Shown here piece by piece: positions 52,785 to 61,783 of a DNA stretch of 64,000 nucleotides. The position numbers and the translations under genes were made by a program. Under the pieces are notes generated by a model that searched no databases, had not been told where the DNA came from, and was given only the letters and a program-made list of their open reading frames with translations. Positions within the stretch are counted from its first letter, which is position 1. Every line of letters starts with the position of its first letter. Where the stretch lies: the NCBI RefSeq assembly GCF_020510445.1, contig NZ_JAHBAG010000001.1:720501-784500 (forward strand). Direction: 5' to 3'. Source of the stretch: Hydrogenophaga taeniospiralis (GTDB taxonomy: Bacteria; Pseudomonadota; Gammaproteobacteria; Burkholderiales; Burkholderiaceae_C).

Positions 52785-53579
52785 ATGGATGCCATCTCGG
52801 TGGAAGAACTGTCCCGGCTGCTGCGCGGCAACCCCGCGCCCGTGCTGCTGGATGTGCGGCGGGAAGCGGCCCGTGTGGAGGCGGGTGCCCAGATCGCGGG
52901 AGCGATCTGGCACGACCCGGCGCACTGGCTGGACTGGAAAGACAGCCTGGTGCCGTCGCCCGGGCCGGTGGTGGTGTACTGCGCACACGGCATGGAGATC
53001 GGCCAGGGCCTGGCCGCGGCCCTGCGCGCCATGGGCGTGTCGGCTTTCTTCCTGCAGGGTGGTTTCGCCGGCTGGCAAGCGGCGGGGTGCCCGGTGCAGG
53101 CGCTGGCCGAGGCCACGCCCTCGGGCTCACAGTGGGTGACGCGCGAGCGCCCCAAGATCGACCGCATCGCCTGCCCCTGGCTGGTGGCGCGTTTCATCGA
53201 CCCGCGGGCGCGGTTTCTTTTTGTGCCCGCGGCCGAGGTGCTGCGGGTGGCCGAGCAGACCGGGGCCACGCCGTTCGACATCCCCGGGGTGGCGCTGAGC
53301 CACGTGGGGCCGCTGTGCAGTTTTGATGCCTTCCTGGAGCGCTACGACCTGCAGACGCCGGCCCTGCGGCAGCTCGCCGACATCGTGCGCGGCGCCGACA
53401 CCGAGCGGCTGGACCTCACGCCGCAGTCGGCGGGGCTGTATGCGCTCTCGCTCGGGCTGTCGAAGCGCTTCGCCGACGACCAGGAGATGCTCGGCCATGG
53501 GATGGTGATGTACGACGCGCTGCACGCCTGGTGCGAACAAGGGCAGGGCGAAACCCACCGCTGGCCACCGGCGATGTGA
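52785..53579 (+). CDS. rhodanese - ChrB-domain fusion, chromate resistance accessory
   Basis: The 264-aa protein joins a rhodanese domain (1-105; VVVYCAHGMEIGQGLA with the catalytic Cys, VSAFFLQGGFAGW) to a Chrome_Resist domain (115-264; RPKIDRIACPWLVARFIDPR, TPFDIPGVALSHVGPLCSFD). It starts 29 bp after chrA, so the order is chrB-chrA-fusion. The fusion may link a sulfur-transfer or reductive function to chromate; the role is not established. The domain resembles the C-terminal half of ChrB next door. Confidence 0.9.
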   Translation: MDAISVEELSRLLRGNPAPVLLDVRREAARVEAGAQIAGAIWHDPAHWLDWKDSLVPSPGPVVVYCAHGMEIGQGLAAALRAMGVSAFFLQGGFAGWQAAGCPVQALAEATPSGSQWVTRERPKIDRIACPWLVARFIDPRARFLFVPAAEVLRVAEQTGATPFDIPGVALSHVGPLCSFDAFLERYDLQTPALRQLADIVRGADTERLDLTPQSAGLYALSLGLSKRFADDQEMLGHGMVMYDALHAWCEQGQGETHRWPPAM

Positions 53580-53608
53580 GCCCGCCGGGGCCGGGATCGC
53601 GCACCCCC

Positions 53609-54073
53609 TCAGAGCTGGGCCAGATCGTCCAGGATGGGGCAGTCGGGCCGCTCGTTGCCGGGGCAGTGGCACAGCAGATCGCCCAGCGTGCGCTGCATGG
53701 CCTGCAGCGCCTCGATGCGCTGGGCCAGCTCGTCGTGGTGCTTCTGCGCGATGCGCTTGACGCTGGCGCTGCTGCGCCGGCGGTTGTGCCACAGGCCCAC
53801 GAGCTCGGCGATGGCGTCCAGGCTGAAGCCCATGTCGCGTGCGCGCCGGACGAAGCGCAGCGTGTGCACGTCGGCCAGGCTGTATTGGCGGTAGTTGCTG
53901 TCGGTGCGGGTCACCGCAGCCAGCAGGCCGAGCGACTCGTAGTGGCGCAGCATCTTGGGCGAGATGCCGCTGAGCCGCGCGGCGGTGCCGATGTTGACCG
54001 GCCAGGCGCTCACCGCCGACAGCGCGGCGTCGCCCGCGTCGGCGGGTTCGAGGGCACCGGCGTCGGTTTTCAT
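53609..54073 (-). CDS. cueR: CueR-type Cu(I)-responsive MerR regulator
   Basis: The 154-aa protein has a MerR DNA-binding part (VNIGTAARLSGISPKMLRHY, LGLLAAVTRTDSNYRQY) and a C-terminal metal loop CHCPGNERPDCPIL, matching the two-Cys Cu(I) site of CueR. The 25-residue Asp/Ala-rich N-terminal extension is unusual. It overlaps copZ by 4 bases and faces copA, whose promoter has the 19-bp MerR spacer. Confidence 0.9.
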   Translation of the reverse strand: MKTDAGALEPADAGDAALSAVSAWPVNIGTAARLSGISPKMLRHYESLGLLAAVTRTDSNYRQYSLADVHTLRFVRRARDMGFSLDAIAELVGLWHNRRRSSASVKRIAQKHHDELAQRIEALQAMQRTLGDLLCHCPGNERPDCPILDDLAQL

Positions 54074-54267
54074 GCCGCCACCGTGTAGCCCTCTTCGCGG
54101 ATCGCTTCGGCCACCGCCTCGCGCGGCCGATCGGTCTGCACCTCCACCCGGTTCTGGCCCCGGTCGATGCGCACCTCGGCCTGGGGGTCGAGGCTGCGGA
54201 TGGCGGTGGTCACGGCCTTTTCGCAGTGGCCGCAGGTCATGCCCTGCACGGAAAAGATCTGGTTCAT
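54070..54267 (-). CDS. copZ: copper chaperone CopZ (HMA domain)
   Basis: The 65-aa heavy-metal-associated domain has GMTCGHCEKAVTTAI (CxxC) and the usual beta-alpha-beta layout. It likely ferries Cu(I) to the CopA ATPase. It is translationally coupled to cueR (ATGA overlap) and divergent from copA. Confidence 0.95.
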   Translation of the reverse strand: MNQIFSVQGMTCGHCEKAVTTAIRSLDPQAEVRIDRGQNRVEVQTDRPREAVAEAIREEGYTVAA

Positions 54268-54302
54268 GGGGTGCTCCTGGTTGGGGGAACGGTATCTTCA
54301 GG

Positions 54303-54319
54303 CTTGACACCGTGTCAAG
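54303..54319. promoter_or_regulatory. CueR-type operator on the copZ side
   Basis: CTTGACACCGTGTCAAG is a perfect 8+8 palindrome around a central C. On the minus strand TTGACC with a 19-base spacer precedes GAAGAT, so it looks like a MerR-type promoter for copZ-cueR. Confidence 0.6.
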
Positions 54320-54360
54320 GTCAAGCCCCCGACGATACACCTCGCGATACACCTTGCCGC

Positions 54361-54391
54361 TTGACCTTCCCACGGGGGGAAAGCTTATGCT
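54361..54391 (+). promoter_or_regulatory. CueR-type promoter of copA with 19-bp spacer
   Basis: TTGACC (54361-54366) and TATGCT (54386-54391) are separated by 19 bp. The spacer TTCCCACGGGGGGAAAGCT carries the dyad CTTCCC...GGGAAAG typical of CueR boxes. MerR-family activators work only on such long spacers by untwisting them. Confidence 0.8.
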
Positions 54392-54404
54392 GCGGCTTTG
54401 GCGT

Positions 54405-54490
54405 TACCCCCTGCGCCGCTGCGCGTCTCCCCCCAGGGGACCACGCCAATGGCCCGTCCCGAGCTTGTCCAAGGGCGGTTCCACGGCGTG
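54405..54490. repeat. Comamonadaceae-type GC-rich palindromic repeat, copy 3
   Basis: CCCCCTGCGCCGCTGCGCG and CCCCCCAGGGG match the other copies. It lies in the copA leader between the CueR promoter and the start codon, so it is transcribed. Confidence 0.6.
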
Positions 54491-54506
54491 TGCTTGAACA
54501 GATCCC

Positions 54507-56906
54507 ATGAACACAGCAACCCTAGAAGCCCCGAACCTTTCTTCCTCGTACCAGCTCGATCTGGGGGTGGGCGGCATGACCTGCGCCTCCTGCGTGTCCC
54601 GGGTCGAACGGGTGCTGAAGAAGCAGCCGGGCGTGAGCGCGGCCAGCGTGAACCTGGCCACCGAATCGGCGCGCGTCACCCTGAGCGGCGCGCAGGACGC
54701 CGAGACCGTGGCGCGCATCCGCCGCGCGGTGCGCGACGCGGGCTACGAGCCGCGCGCCCTGGAGGCCATGGACGCCGACGTCGGCGAACACTGGATGGGC
54801 GTTCCGCTGGACCTGCTGCCGGTGCTCGCGGGCCTGCTGCTCTCGGCGCCGCTGGCCCTGCCCATGGTGGGCGACCTGTTTGGCCAACACTGGATGCTGC
54901 CGTCGTGGCTGCAGTTCGCGTTGGCCACGCCGGTGCAGTTCTGGCTCGGTGCGCGTTTCTACAAGGCCGGCTGGCACGCGCTCAAGGCGCTCACCGGCAA
55001 CATGGAATTGCTGGTGGCCATCGGCACCACGGCGGGCTGGGCGCTGTCGACCTGGCTGTGGTGGCGCGCCGAGCCCGGCGAGATGGTGCACCTGTATTAC
55101 GAGGGCTCGGCGGTGGTGATCACCCTGGTGCTGCTGGGCAAGTGGCTCGAAGCGCGCGCCAAGCGCCAGACCACCAGCGCTATCCGCGCGCTGCACGCGC
55201 TGCGCCCGGAGCGCGCTCATTTGTTGCCCGACGGGATCCAGCGCAGCGAGCCGACCGACGTGCCGGTGGAAGAGCTGCTGCCGGGCGATCGGATCCGCGT
55301 GTTGCCGGGCGAACGTTTCGCCGCCGATGGCGAGGTGCTGCTGGGCCATTCGCAGGCCGACGAGTCCATGTTGACCGGCGAGCCCATGCCGGTGACCAAG
55401 GACGTGGGCGATTTCGTCACCGGCGGTTCGCTCAATGGCGAGGGCTCGCTGGAGCTGCGGGTGCGCGCCGTGGGGGCGCAGAGCGTGCTGGCGCAGATCA
55501 TCGCGCTGGTGCAGGACGCGCAGGCCGCCAAGGCGCCGGTGCAGCGCCTGGTGGACCAGGTGGCGGCGGTGTTCGTGCCGGTGGTGCTGGTGATCGCGCT
55601 GGTCACGCTGGGGGCCTGGCTCTACACAGGCGCGCCGATGGAAGAAGCGCTGCTGCACGCGGTGGCGGTGCTGGTGATCGCCTGCCCCTGCGCGCTGGGG
55701 CTGGCCACGCCTGCGGCCATTATGGCCGGCACCGGTGTGGCGGCGCAGCACGGCATCCTGATCAAGGACGCGCAGGCGCTGGAGATCGCGCACCGTGTGG
55801 ACACCGTGGCCTTCGACAAGACCGGCACGCTGACGGTCGGCCACCCGCGGCTGCGGGTGATCGAGGCCAGCCCGGGCGTGGACGAGCTGGCGGTGCTGCA
55901 GGCGGCCTCGGCCTTGCAGGTGCACAGCGCGCACCCCCTGGCCCGCGCCGTGCTGGAAGCCGCCGCGTCGCGGGGGCTGGTGGTCTCGCCCGACGCGGCG
56001 CAGGACGTGCAGGCGGTGGCCGGGCGCGGCAGCCTGGGCACGGTGCAGGGCGCGCCGCTGGCGCTGGGCAGCCTGCGCTGGATGGACGAGCTCGGCGCCA
56101 GCCTGGGCCCGCTGGCCGAGCGCGCGCAAGCGCTGCAGGCCGAAGGCGCGACGGTGTCGGTGCTCGCGGCGCAGGGCGACGGCGCCCCGGACGGCGCCCG
56201 GCCGTGGGCGCCGCTGGCCCTGCTGGCGTTCGCCGACGAACCCAAACCCGGCGCGGCCGCCGCGCTGGCCGGGCTGCGCGCGCAGGGGCTGCGCCTGTTC
56301 ATGGTGTCCGGCGACAACCGGGGCGCGGCACTGGCCATGGCCAAGACCCTGGGGCTGCGGGCCGAGGCCGGCGAGGTGATCGCCGAGGTGCTGCCGGGAG
56401 ACAAGGCGGCGGTGGTGCAGCGGCTCAAGCGGGGCGAGCGCGAAGCCCCGCCAGGCCTGGCCGCGCTGGCGGCGGCGGAGGGTGGCCAGGACGGTTCCGA
56501 TCCCGCCGCCGCGCCGCGGCCCGCGCCAGCGACGCAGCGCGGGGGCCACACCGTGGCCATGGTGGGCGACGGCGTGAACGACGCGCCCGCGCTGGCCGCC
56601 GCCGACGTGGGCCTGGCCATGAGCCACAGCCAGGGCGGCAGTTCGGACGTGGCGATGCACGCGGCCGGCATCACGCTCATGCGCGGCGACCCGATGCTGG
56701 TGGCCGCCGCGCTCGACATTTCGCGCCGCACCGTGAGCAAGATCCGGCAGAACCTGTTCTGGGCCTTCGCCTACAACGCCGCCGGCATCCCGCTGGCCGC
56801 GCTGGGCTACCTCAGCCCGGTGCTGGCCGGCGCGGCCATGGCGCTGAGTTCGGTCAGTGTGGTGAGCAACGCCCTGTTGCTCAAGCGCTGGAAGCCGCCG
56901 GTGTAG
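54507..56906 (+). CDS. copA: Cu(I)-exporting P1B-type ATPase CopA
   Basis: The 799-aa ATPase has one N-terminal HMA domain (GGMTCASCVSRVERV, CxxC), about eight helices, the TGE phosphatase motif (SMLTGEPMPVTK), the membrane CPC in IACPCALGLATPAAI, the phosphorylated Asp in FDKTGTLTVGHPRL, the HP motif (VHSAHPLARAVLE) and the hinge MVGDGVNDAPALAAADV. It expels Cu(I) to the periplasm. A Gly/Ala/Pro-rich insertion near 640-680 is a little unusual for the family. Confidence 0.95.
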   Translation: MNTATLEAPNLSSSYQLDLGVGGMTCASCVSRVERVLKKQPGVSAASVNLATESARVTLSGAQDAETVARIRRAVRDAGYEPRALEAMDADVGEHWMGVPLDLLPVLAGLLLSAPLALPMVGDLFGQHWMLPSWLQFALATPVQFWLGARFYKAGWHALKALTGNMELLVAIGTTAGWALSTWLWWRAEPGEMVHLYYEGSAVVITLVLLGKWLEARAKRQTTSAIRALHALRPERAHLLPDGIQRSEPTDVPVEELLPGDRIRVLPGERFAADGEVLLGHSQADESMLTGEPMPVTKDVGDFVTGGSLNGEGSLELRVRAVGAQSVLAQIIALVQDAQAAKAPVQRLVDQVAAVFVPVVLVIALVTLGAWLYTGAPMEEALLHAVAVLVIACPCALGLATPAAIMAGTGVAAQHGILIKDAQALEIAHRVDTVAFDKTGTLTVGHPRLRVIEASPGVDELAVLQAASALQVHSAHPLARAVLEAAASRGLVVSPDAAQDVQAVAGRGSLGTVQGAPLALGSLRWMDELGASLGPLAERAQALQAEGATVSVLAAQGDGAPDGARPWAPLALLAFADEPKPGAAAALAGLRAQGLRLFMVSGDNRGAALAMAKTLGLRAEAGEVIAEVLPGDKAAVVQRLKRGEREAPPGLAALAAAEGGQDGSDPAAAPRPAPATQRGGHTVAMVGDGVNDAPALAAADVGLAMSHSQGGSSDVAMHAAGITLMRGDPMLVAAALDISRRTVSKIRQNLFWAFAYNAAGIPLAALGYLSPVLAGAAMALSSVSVVSNALLLKRWKPPV

Positions 56907-57005
56907 AGCCGAAGGCGGTGCGGCCCGTCGACATCGGGGCCTTCGTGGTCCGGGGGGTTGGGACGATTTGGCCGGATTGGGCCGGCGATGCACCTCCGGG
57001 CCGTT

Positions 57006-59204
57006 TCACGGTGCGCACACCGGCTCGAACTCAGCGGCAACCTGCGTGTCCTGGGTCGCTGTGATCCGCGTGGAGGCGTTGGTCGAGTCGATACCGCGCC
57101 AGCGTTTGAAGGCGTAACAAGGCTTGGCGATGGCTTCCAGTTCCAGTGGGACGCCCGAGAAGTAGATGCCGGTCCACACGCCTTCGGCCCCGGGATGGTC
57201 CGGAAGATCGGGTGTCTGGAGGGTGTTGATCCGGATGTGGCCCTGCCGCGCATCGGGGATGTCGACCGTCAGGGAATAGGTTCCTTTCAGCTGGAACTGA
57301 TCGATCAGCTGTGCGCGCTGGATGGCGGGCCGCTGCCGCAGGAAGGTCAGCATCGACTGGACATGCTGGGCCCACACGTCCACGTTGGCAGGCACCTTCC
57401 AGCGCTCAAGATGGCGCGGCATTTCCGGCCGGATGTCGTTCTGCAGCTGGAGGACGGTGCGGGAGGTGTGTTCGGCGTCGAACGTGGTGCTGAGCAGATC
57501 GGCAAACCGGTTGATGAACCGGGTCCTGAAGTCGTCGTTCTCCATGAGCTTTCGCAGCAACAGGGTGGACCACGCCACGCCGTCGAGATTCTTGGTGCCC
57601 CGTGGATGCAGGGCACCGGCCAGGATGTTGACGGACGGGATCGTCAGGGCCAGATCGGCGTCGTACTGCAGCCACCGCCACCGGCCGTCCAGCACACCTT
57701 GGCTGGCGTACCGCGGTGCCTTGCCCCGGTAGCGCCAGGCCTTGACGTTGTTGTGCGGCCAGTCGACGTTCCCGATGAAGATGTTGGCGATCTGGTGGTC
57801 GATCAGGCTGTCGATGTCGATCAGCTTGCTGGCCTGGCGGTAGGCTTCTTCGCGGCGCAGATCGGACTTCTCGAAGAAGGCCATGACCAGGTTCCAGTGC
57901 GTCGGGTCGCCTTCGATCACCGCGTTGTTCTCCACCAGCTCGATGTCCTTTTCGGGGATGGCGTATTTCTCCGAGAAGTGGTCGGTGTCGAAATACTCGC
58001 GCAGGTTCAAAAGGCCCCAGTACTCGCCGTTGATGAACGTGACGACCGGCTGATAGCCCTGTGTCTCGATGTTCAGGTGCCGCACCACCGCCTGTGCGGC
58101 GGCATCCTTGAACATGGTTTTCTGGAAGTCGTTGCCCGAGTTGCGCAGGATCAGCTTCTTGTGGTTGTGGTCCTCCCCGAAGACCGGGTGCTGGAACTTG
58201 TTTTTGCCGTAACGTTTGCGGGCGTAGAGACGCAGCGATTTGCTGGCGTTGGACCGGCTGAACCCTCCGTGGACCCGGACGCCGATGCGCTGGTCCATGC
58301 TCGCTTTTTCCGGTTTCTCGACGGCCGGGAAATACTGGAAGTGGGCGGGAATGTCGTCGCCCCGGGCATGCCAGTTGGCCGGGGCGGTGCCACCGCGGAT
58401 GCGATGGCTGGGGTATTTGCGGCGAAAGTCGTCAAAGGTCTTGCCGGCCACCATGACGCCCTGTTCGTAGCCAAAAAGCCGGTCTTCCTGGGTCACCAGC
58501 GACACCACCGGCAGCTTGAAGGTTTGGCGGGGGATCACGAAGTAGCTGGCCGTGGCGATGTCACTGCGAGCGCCGCCCTTCTTGATGGCAATGGCCCTGA
58601 GCACGGTGCCCTTCAGAAGCCGTGCCTGGGGGCGCTGGTCGATGGTGGGAATGGCGGGCAGCTGAAAGTCCGTGGTGCCCAGCCGGTCCTGGATCGACTG
58701 GTTGAAGGAGGCCAGTCCGCCGTTGATCGGCTCCACGGCGTCGTTGACACGCCTTTGCGTGGCACTCAACGCCATCAGCGGGGTGACGTAGTAGGGCTCG
58801 ACGTCGTGAAGCGTGGTCGAAATCCGGGCGATCCGGTCGGGCTCTTTCGAGCGGTCCGTGATGCGTATCGGGTGCTTGTAGCGGACGCTCCGGTAGGTCT
58901 GCGCATGGAACTCTCCGAATGGATCGCCGGGGTCCTTGGGGTACTGCAGCTTGTAGCGGTAGGTCGTGCCATTGACGTTGTCCGGGTCGGGATCGGAGCC
59001 GTCCAGCGTGTAATACACCGCCACCGTCGGATCGGGGTGGGACAGGGCCACGCTGATGTCCGAGTCGTAGAAGCCGCTCTCGTGCGAAAAGGCGGGTTCA
59101 TCGAGAGCCACCGGTTTGCGCCCGGGCTGTTGTGCGTCCCACTCGACGCAGGCCGCAAGCAGCAGCGCGGCAGACAGGGCAAAGGCGATGCGGTGCAGGG
59201 ACAT
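57006..59204 (-). CDS. CotH kinase family lipoprotein
   Basis: The 732-aa protein starts at ATG 59204 with a lipoprotein signal (ALSAALLLAACVEW, Cys19). A chitobiase-C-like repeat follows (VAVYYTLDGSDPDPDN). The CotH kinase core spans about 260-560: KSLRLYARKRYGKNKFQHP, LILRNSGNDF, NGEYWGLLNLREYFD, and WRWLQYDADLAL with the Asp-rich catalytic element. It is encoded beside VTC and DUF4956 genes, a recurrent bacterial trio linked to surface polymers. The substrate is unknown. An upstream extension to 59363 is not credible. Confidence 0.88.
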   Translation of the reverse strand: MSLHRIAFALSAALLLAACVEWDAQQPGRKPVALDEPAFSHESGFYDSDISVALSHPDPTVAVYYTLDGSDPDPDNVNGTTYRYKLQYPKDPGDPFGEFHAQTYRSVRYKHPIRITDRSKEPDRIARISTTLHDVEPYYVTPLMALSATQRRVNDAVEPINGGLASFNQSIQDRLGTTDFQLPAIPTIDQRPQARLLKGTVLRAIAIKKGGARSDIATASYFVIPRQTFKLPVVSLVTQEDRLFGYEQGVMVAGKTFDDFRRKYPSHRIRGGTAPANWHARGDDIPAHFQYFPAVEKPEKASMDQRIGVRVHGGFSRSNASKSLRLYARKRYGKNKFQHPVFGEDHNHKKLILRNSGNDFQKTMFKDAAAQAVVRHLNIETQGYQPVVTFINGEYWGLLNLREYFDTDHFSEKYAIPEKDIELVENNAVIEGDPTHWNLVMAFFEKSDLRREEAYRQASKLIDIDSLIDHQIANIFIGNVDWPHNNVKAWRYRGKAPRYASQGVLDGRWRWLQYDADLALTIPSVNILAGALHPRGTKNLDGVAWSTLLLRKLMENDDFRTRFINRFADLLSTTFDAEHTSRTVLQLQNDIRPEMPRHLERWKVPANVDVWAQHVQSMLTFLRQRPAIQRAQLIDQFQLKGTYSLTVDIPDARQGHIRINTLQTPDLPDHPGAEGVWTGIYFSGVPLELEAIAKPCYAFKRWRGIDSTNASTRITATQDTQVAAEFEPVCAP

Positions 59205-59266
59205 ACAAGCGGGCGTTGCGCGGCGCAGGGCCGCAAGCGTGAGGGTGGAGGGCGTGGTACGGGCGG

Positions 59267-60040
59267 TCAGCCCAGGGCCGAGATCTTTTTGACCGTGGGG
59301 GTGAAGCGGCTGGATCTGGCCGTGGTGGACGTGAGCGACAGCCCGACGCAGTATTTGGAACACAGTGAGGCGGGTTTGGCACCCAGGTTCTTCAGAACGC
59401 GGTCGGTGGAGGACACCCCTTTGGGGGACTTGACTTCGACCACCCAGAGCGACTCGCTCAGCGCGATCTCCCGATGGTCCTGGGCAAAGCGGAGTCGGTT
59501 GTCCAGCGTGACCCGTTCCGGCCCCGCCTTGGCGATCAGGGTGGTGCGCCGGTAGCGCACCTGCAGCGTCTTGCGGTAGCTGTGCGGGAGTTCCTTTTGG
59601 TGGTGGGCCTTGACCACCGACTTCAGGTAGTCGTCCAGCTCCGGAGGAAGTTGATGCGCATGGAAATGCTCGGGCGCCATCGGGCGGCGCAGTTTGGCGG
59701 TTTCACCCCCGGCGCCCTTGAGCTTGATTTCCATGAAGAACTGCTGGGTGTCTTCGTAGTGGCGGTACCGCACCTTGATGCGCTTGCGCCGGTTCTGGTT
59801 GTGATCGCGAAAGCAGTGCAGCGAGTCCGAATCGAAGTAGGCGCTGTTGTAGTCGAACGCGGTTTTTCCTTCGATGTCCAGGACGTCGAAATGGCCCCCG
59901 GCCCGTTCCAGGAACGCCAGGACCTGCGACGAGGTCAGCAGGTATTTGGTGTCCTTGCGGGTCATCAGCGCGGCCCGCCGATTGAGTTCGGTGAGGTCGA
60001 TCCGGCTGAACGACGCGAGGCGGTCTTCAATCGGGATCAT
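59267..60040 (-). CDS. VTC domain protein (polyphosphate polymerase-like)
   Basis: The 257-aa protein has the VTC/CYTH-type tunnel motifs: MTRKDTKYLLTSSQV, AYFDSDSLHCFRDH, RRKRIKVRYRHYED, FMEIKLKGAGGE, and ESLWVVEVKSPKG. These basic and acidic residues line the active tunnel in the yeast Vtc4 polyphosphate polymerase. Polyphosphate synthesis is therefore possible but not proven. It overlaps the DUF4956 gene by 4 bases and lies 62 bp upstream of cotH. Confidence 0.88.
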   Translation of the reverse strand: MIPIEDRLASFSRIDLTELNRRAALMTRKDTKYLLTSSQVLAFLERAGGHFDVLDIEGKTAFDYNSAYFDSDSLHCFRDHNQNRRKRIKVRYRHYEDTQQFFMEIKLKGAGGETAKLRRPMAPEHFHAHQLPPELDDYLKSVVKAHHQKELPHSYRKTLQVRYRRTTLIAKAGPERVTLDNRLRFAQDHREIALSESLWVVEVKSPKGVSSTDRVLKNLGAKPASLCSKYCVGLSLTSTTARSSRFTPTVKKISALG

Positions 60041-60609
60041 TTGGGGCGGTAGTCCACTTCGGCCTGGATGACCTCGGTCACGTAGCACACACTGCGGATG
60101 CGAAACGACAGCACCTCCACACCCAGGCGCTCCGACAGCAGCGCCTTGAATTCCTCGGGCCTGGACATGAAGTTCTCGGGGATGGAGTCCAGCTTCACGT
60201 CGATCTGGCTGACCGATTTCAGGATTTCCGGGTGGTCGATGATGAAGACGCCCAGCAGCACGGCCGCGGTGAGCAGGGCCGTCAGCATCAGGCTGGTGCC
60301 ATCGATCGCCGAGATGACGGCGATCGAGATGCTGCCGAAGAAGTAAGCCATGTCCGACTTGCTGATCGGCTCCGAGCGCAGCGTGAAGAGCGCCAGGATG
60401 GCAAACAGACCAAAACCCGCGGCCATGCCGAATTCAAGGTTCGACAGAATCGCCAGCACGGCGAAGATGAATATGTTGAAGAGTGCCGCGGAGATGGCGG
60501 TTTCTTTGTGCTTGTACCGGGGGTAGTAGATCAGGAAGATCAGGACGAGCATCGCGGCCAGATCAAACACGAACCGGCTCAACAGTTCGACATAGTTCAT
60601 CAGACTCAT
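60037..60609 (-). CDS. DUF4956 membrane protein
   Basis: The ~190-aa protein has four hydrophobic segments near the N-terminus (LAAMLVLIFLIYY, ALFNIFIFAVLAILS, GMAAGFGLFAILALFTLRSE, LMLTALLTAAVLLGVFII) and a soluble C-terminal domain. LFTLRSEPISKSDMAYFFGS is the DUF4956 signature. It is the first gene of the DUF4956-VTC-cotH operon and may anchor the polymerase. The start could be MSL (60609) or the Met three codons later. Confidence 0.88.
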   Translation of the reverse strand: MSLMNYVELLSRFVFDLAAMLVLIFLIYYPRYKHKETAISAALFNIFIFAVLAILSNLEFGMAAGFGLFAILALFTLRSEPISKSDMAYFFGSISIAVISAIDGTSLMLTALLTAAVLLGVFIIDHPEILKSVSQIDVKLDSIPENFMSRPEEFKALLSERLGVEVLSFRIRSVCYVTEVIQAEVDYRPK

Positions 60610-61183
60610 GGATCGGGCGTGGGCGGGTTGCCAGGCAATGGGGGCGCAACCGAGGCGAACTCGGCGGTTCAAGGCGCAAAAAACCCGTCGTGCTGACGGG
60701 CCAGGGTGGTCGGTACGGAGGGCCGCTCGGTTCAGAACGACTTTGTAACGGATCGTGAATTTTAAGGTAGATATAAGACGGAAGTGATAAGGCCGTATTG
60801 GTCGAGCCGTGACCCATGAAATGGGGCACCACGGGGTTTTTGCCCGCAGTGAGGCCGGGCGTTGCCGCATTCGGCCTCAGGCCACGGTCGGGTTTGGATG
60901 TGGCGACACACGCCGCGCCAACGTCCGCCGGCCGCGCTGGGCTGCCCGAGCCTGGTGTTTACCGGGTTGACCTTGGCCCGGCGGGGCAAAAAATGCACGG
61001 GGAAATCGGGCATTTTTAACGCCCTGAAAACGTTTCTTTTTGTAATGACGTGCTTCAATGCGGGGGTTGGTTGGCAGGTTGGCATTCGCTCTTGACGTGC
61101 ATCAAGGACCACCCGGCGCGCGTCGGCGATAGTCAGCCTCTCGCAATGACCGACCCATCGGTCGGCGAATCAGGAGACATGTC
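60610..61183. other. 574-bp intergenic region between divergent units
   Basis: No gene is convincing here. The left part must hold the promoter of DUF4956-VTC-cotH (AT-rich stretch 60745-60785). The right part has the FNR-type box before the hemerythrin gene. GC-rich runs at 60840-60990 include short dyads such as CCGGCGG/CGGCCG without an obvious terminator tail. Confidence 0.6.
61092..61105. promoter_or_regulatory. FNR/DNR-type box before hemerythrin 1
   Basis: TTGACGTGCATCAA matches the FNR consensus TTGAT-N4-ATCAA at 9 of 10 positions. It lies 79 bp upstream of the start codon, a normal distance for activation. Confidence 0.7.
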
Positions 61184-61783
61184 TTGAACCACGAAGCCCT
61201 GCGCGTCATCCGCGACGAACACGCCACGCTGGCGGCCATGCTGCAATCGCTCACGCAGATGGTCAAGCGCGGTCCGGACCCCGAAGGCAAAGGGGGCCAG
61301 CACGAGCGCTTTTTCGACGTGCTGCGCGCCATGTTGTTCTACATCGACGAGTTTCCGGAAAAGCACCACCACCCCAAGGAGTCGGACCTGCTGTTTCCCC
61401 GCGTGGCCCGTGTGGCGCCGCACGTGATGGCCGCCATCGACCAGCTCGAACGCGACCACATGCAGGGCGAGCAGAACGTGCGCGCGCTCATGCACCTGCT
61501 GATGGCCTGGGAGTACCTGGGCGACACGCGGCGCCAGGCCTTCGAGGACGAGGTGGCGCGCTACGTGGCGTTTTACCTGGAGCACATGCGGCTGGAGGAA
61601 ACCGTGGTGCTGCCCGAAGCCGAACGCAGCCTGAGCGACGCCGACTGGCACGCGCTCAACGCCGCCTTCGCGACCAACCAGGACCCGCTGAACGGCCGCA
61701 TCCCGCGCGATCCGCAGTTCGACCGCCTGTTCACCCGCATCGTGATGCTGGCCCCCGCGCCGGTGGGGCTGGGCGAGAGCTGA
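61184..61783 (+). CDS. hemerythrin domain protein
   Basis: The 199-aa four-helix protein starts at TTG 61184 behind AGGAGA; no ATG is in frame nearby. Ligands: His13 (RDEHATL), His61-63 and Glu66 (EKHHHPKESDLLFP), His92 (ERDHMQGE), and YLEHMRLEE near 150. It is the HHE-type non-heme di-iron fold that binds O2 or NO. An FNR-type site upstream suggests induction at low oxygen or under nitrosative stress. Confidence 0.9.
   Translation: MNHEALRVIRDEHATLAAMLQSLTQMVKRGPDPEGKGGQHERFFDVLRAMLFYIDEFPEKHHHPKESDLLFPRVARVAPHVMAAIDQLERDHMQGEQNVRALMHLLMAWEYLGDTRRQAFEDEVARYVAFYLEHMRLEETVVLPEAERSLSDADWHALNAAFATNQDPLNGRIPRDPQFDRLFTRIVMLAPAPVGLGES

Noticed and set aside
56958..59555. 865-codon plus-strand frame opposite cotH and VTC
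   Set aside because: Antisense shadow; composition low-complexity and the minus-strand CotH/VTC proteins are clear.
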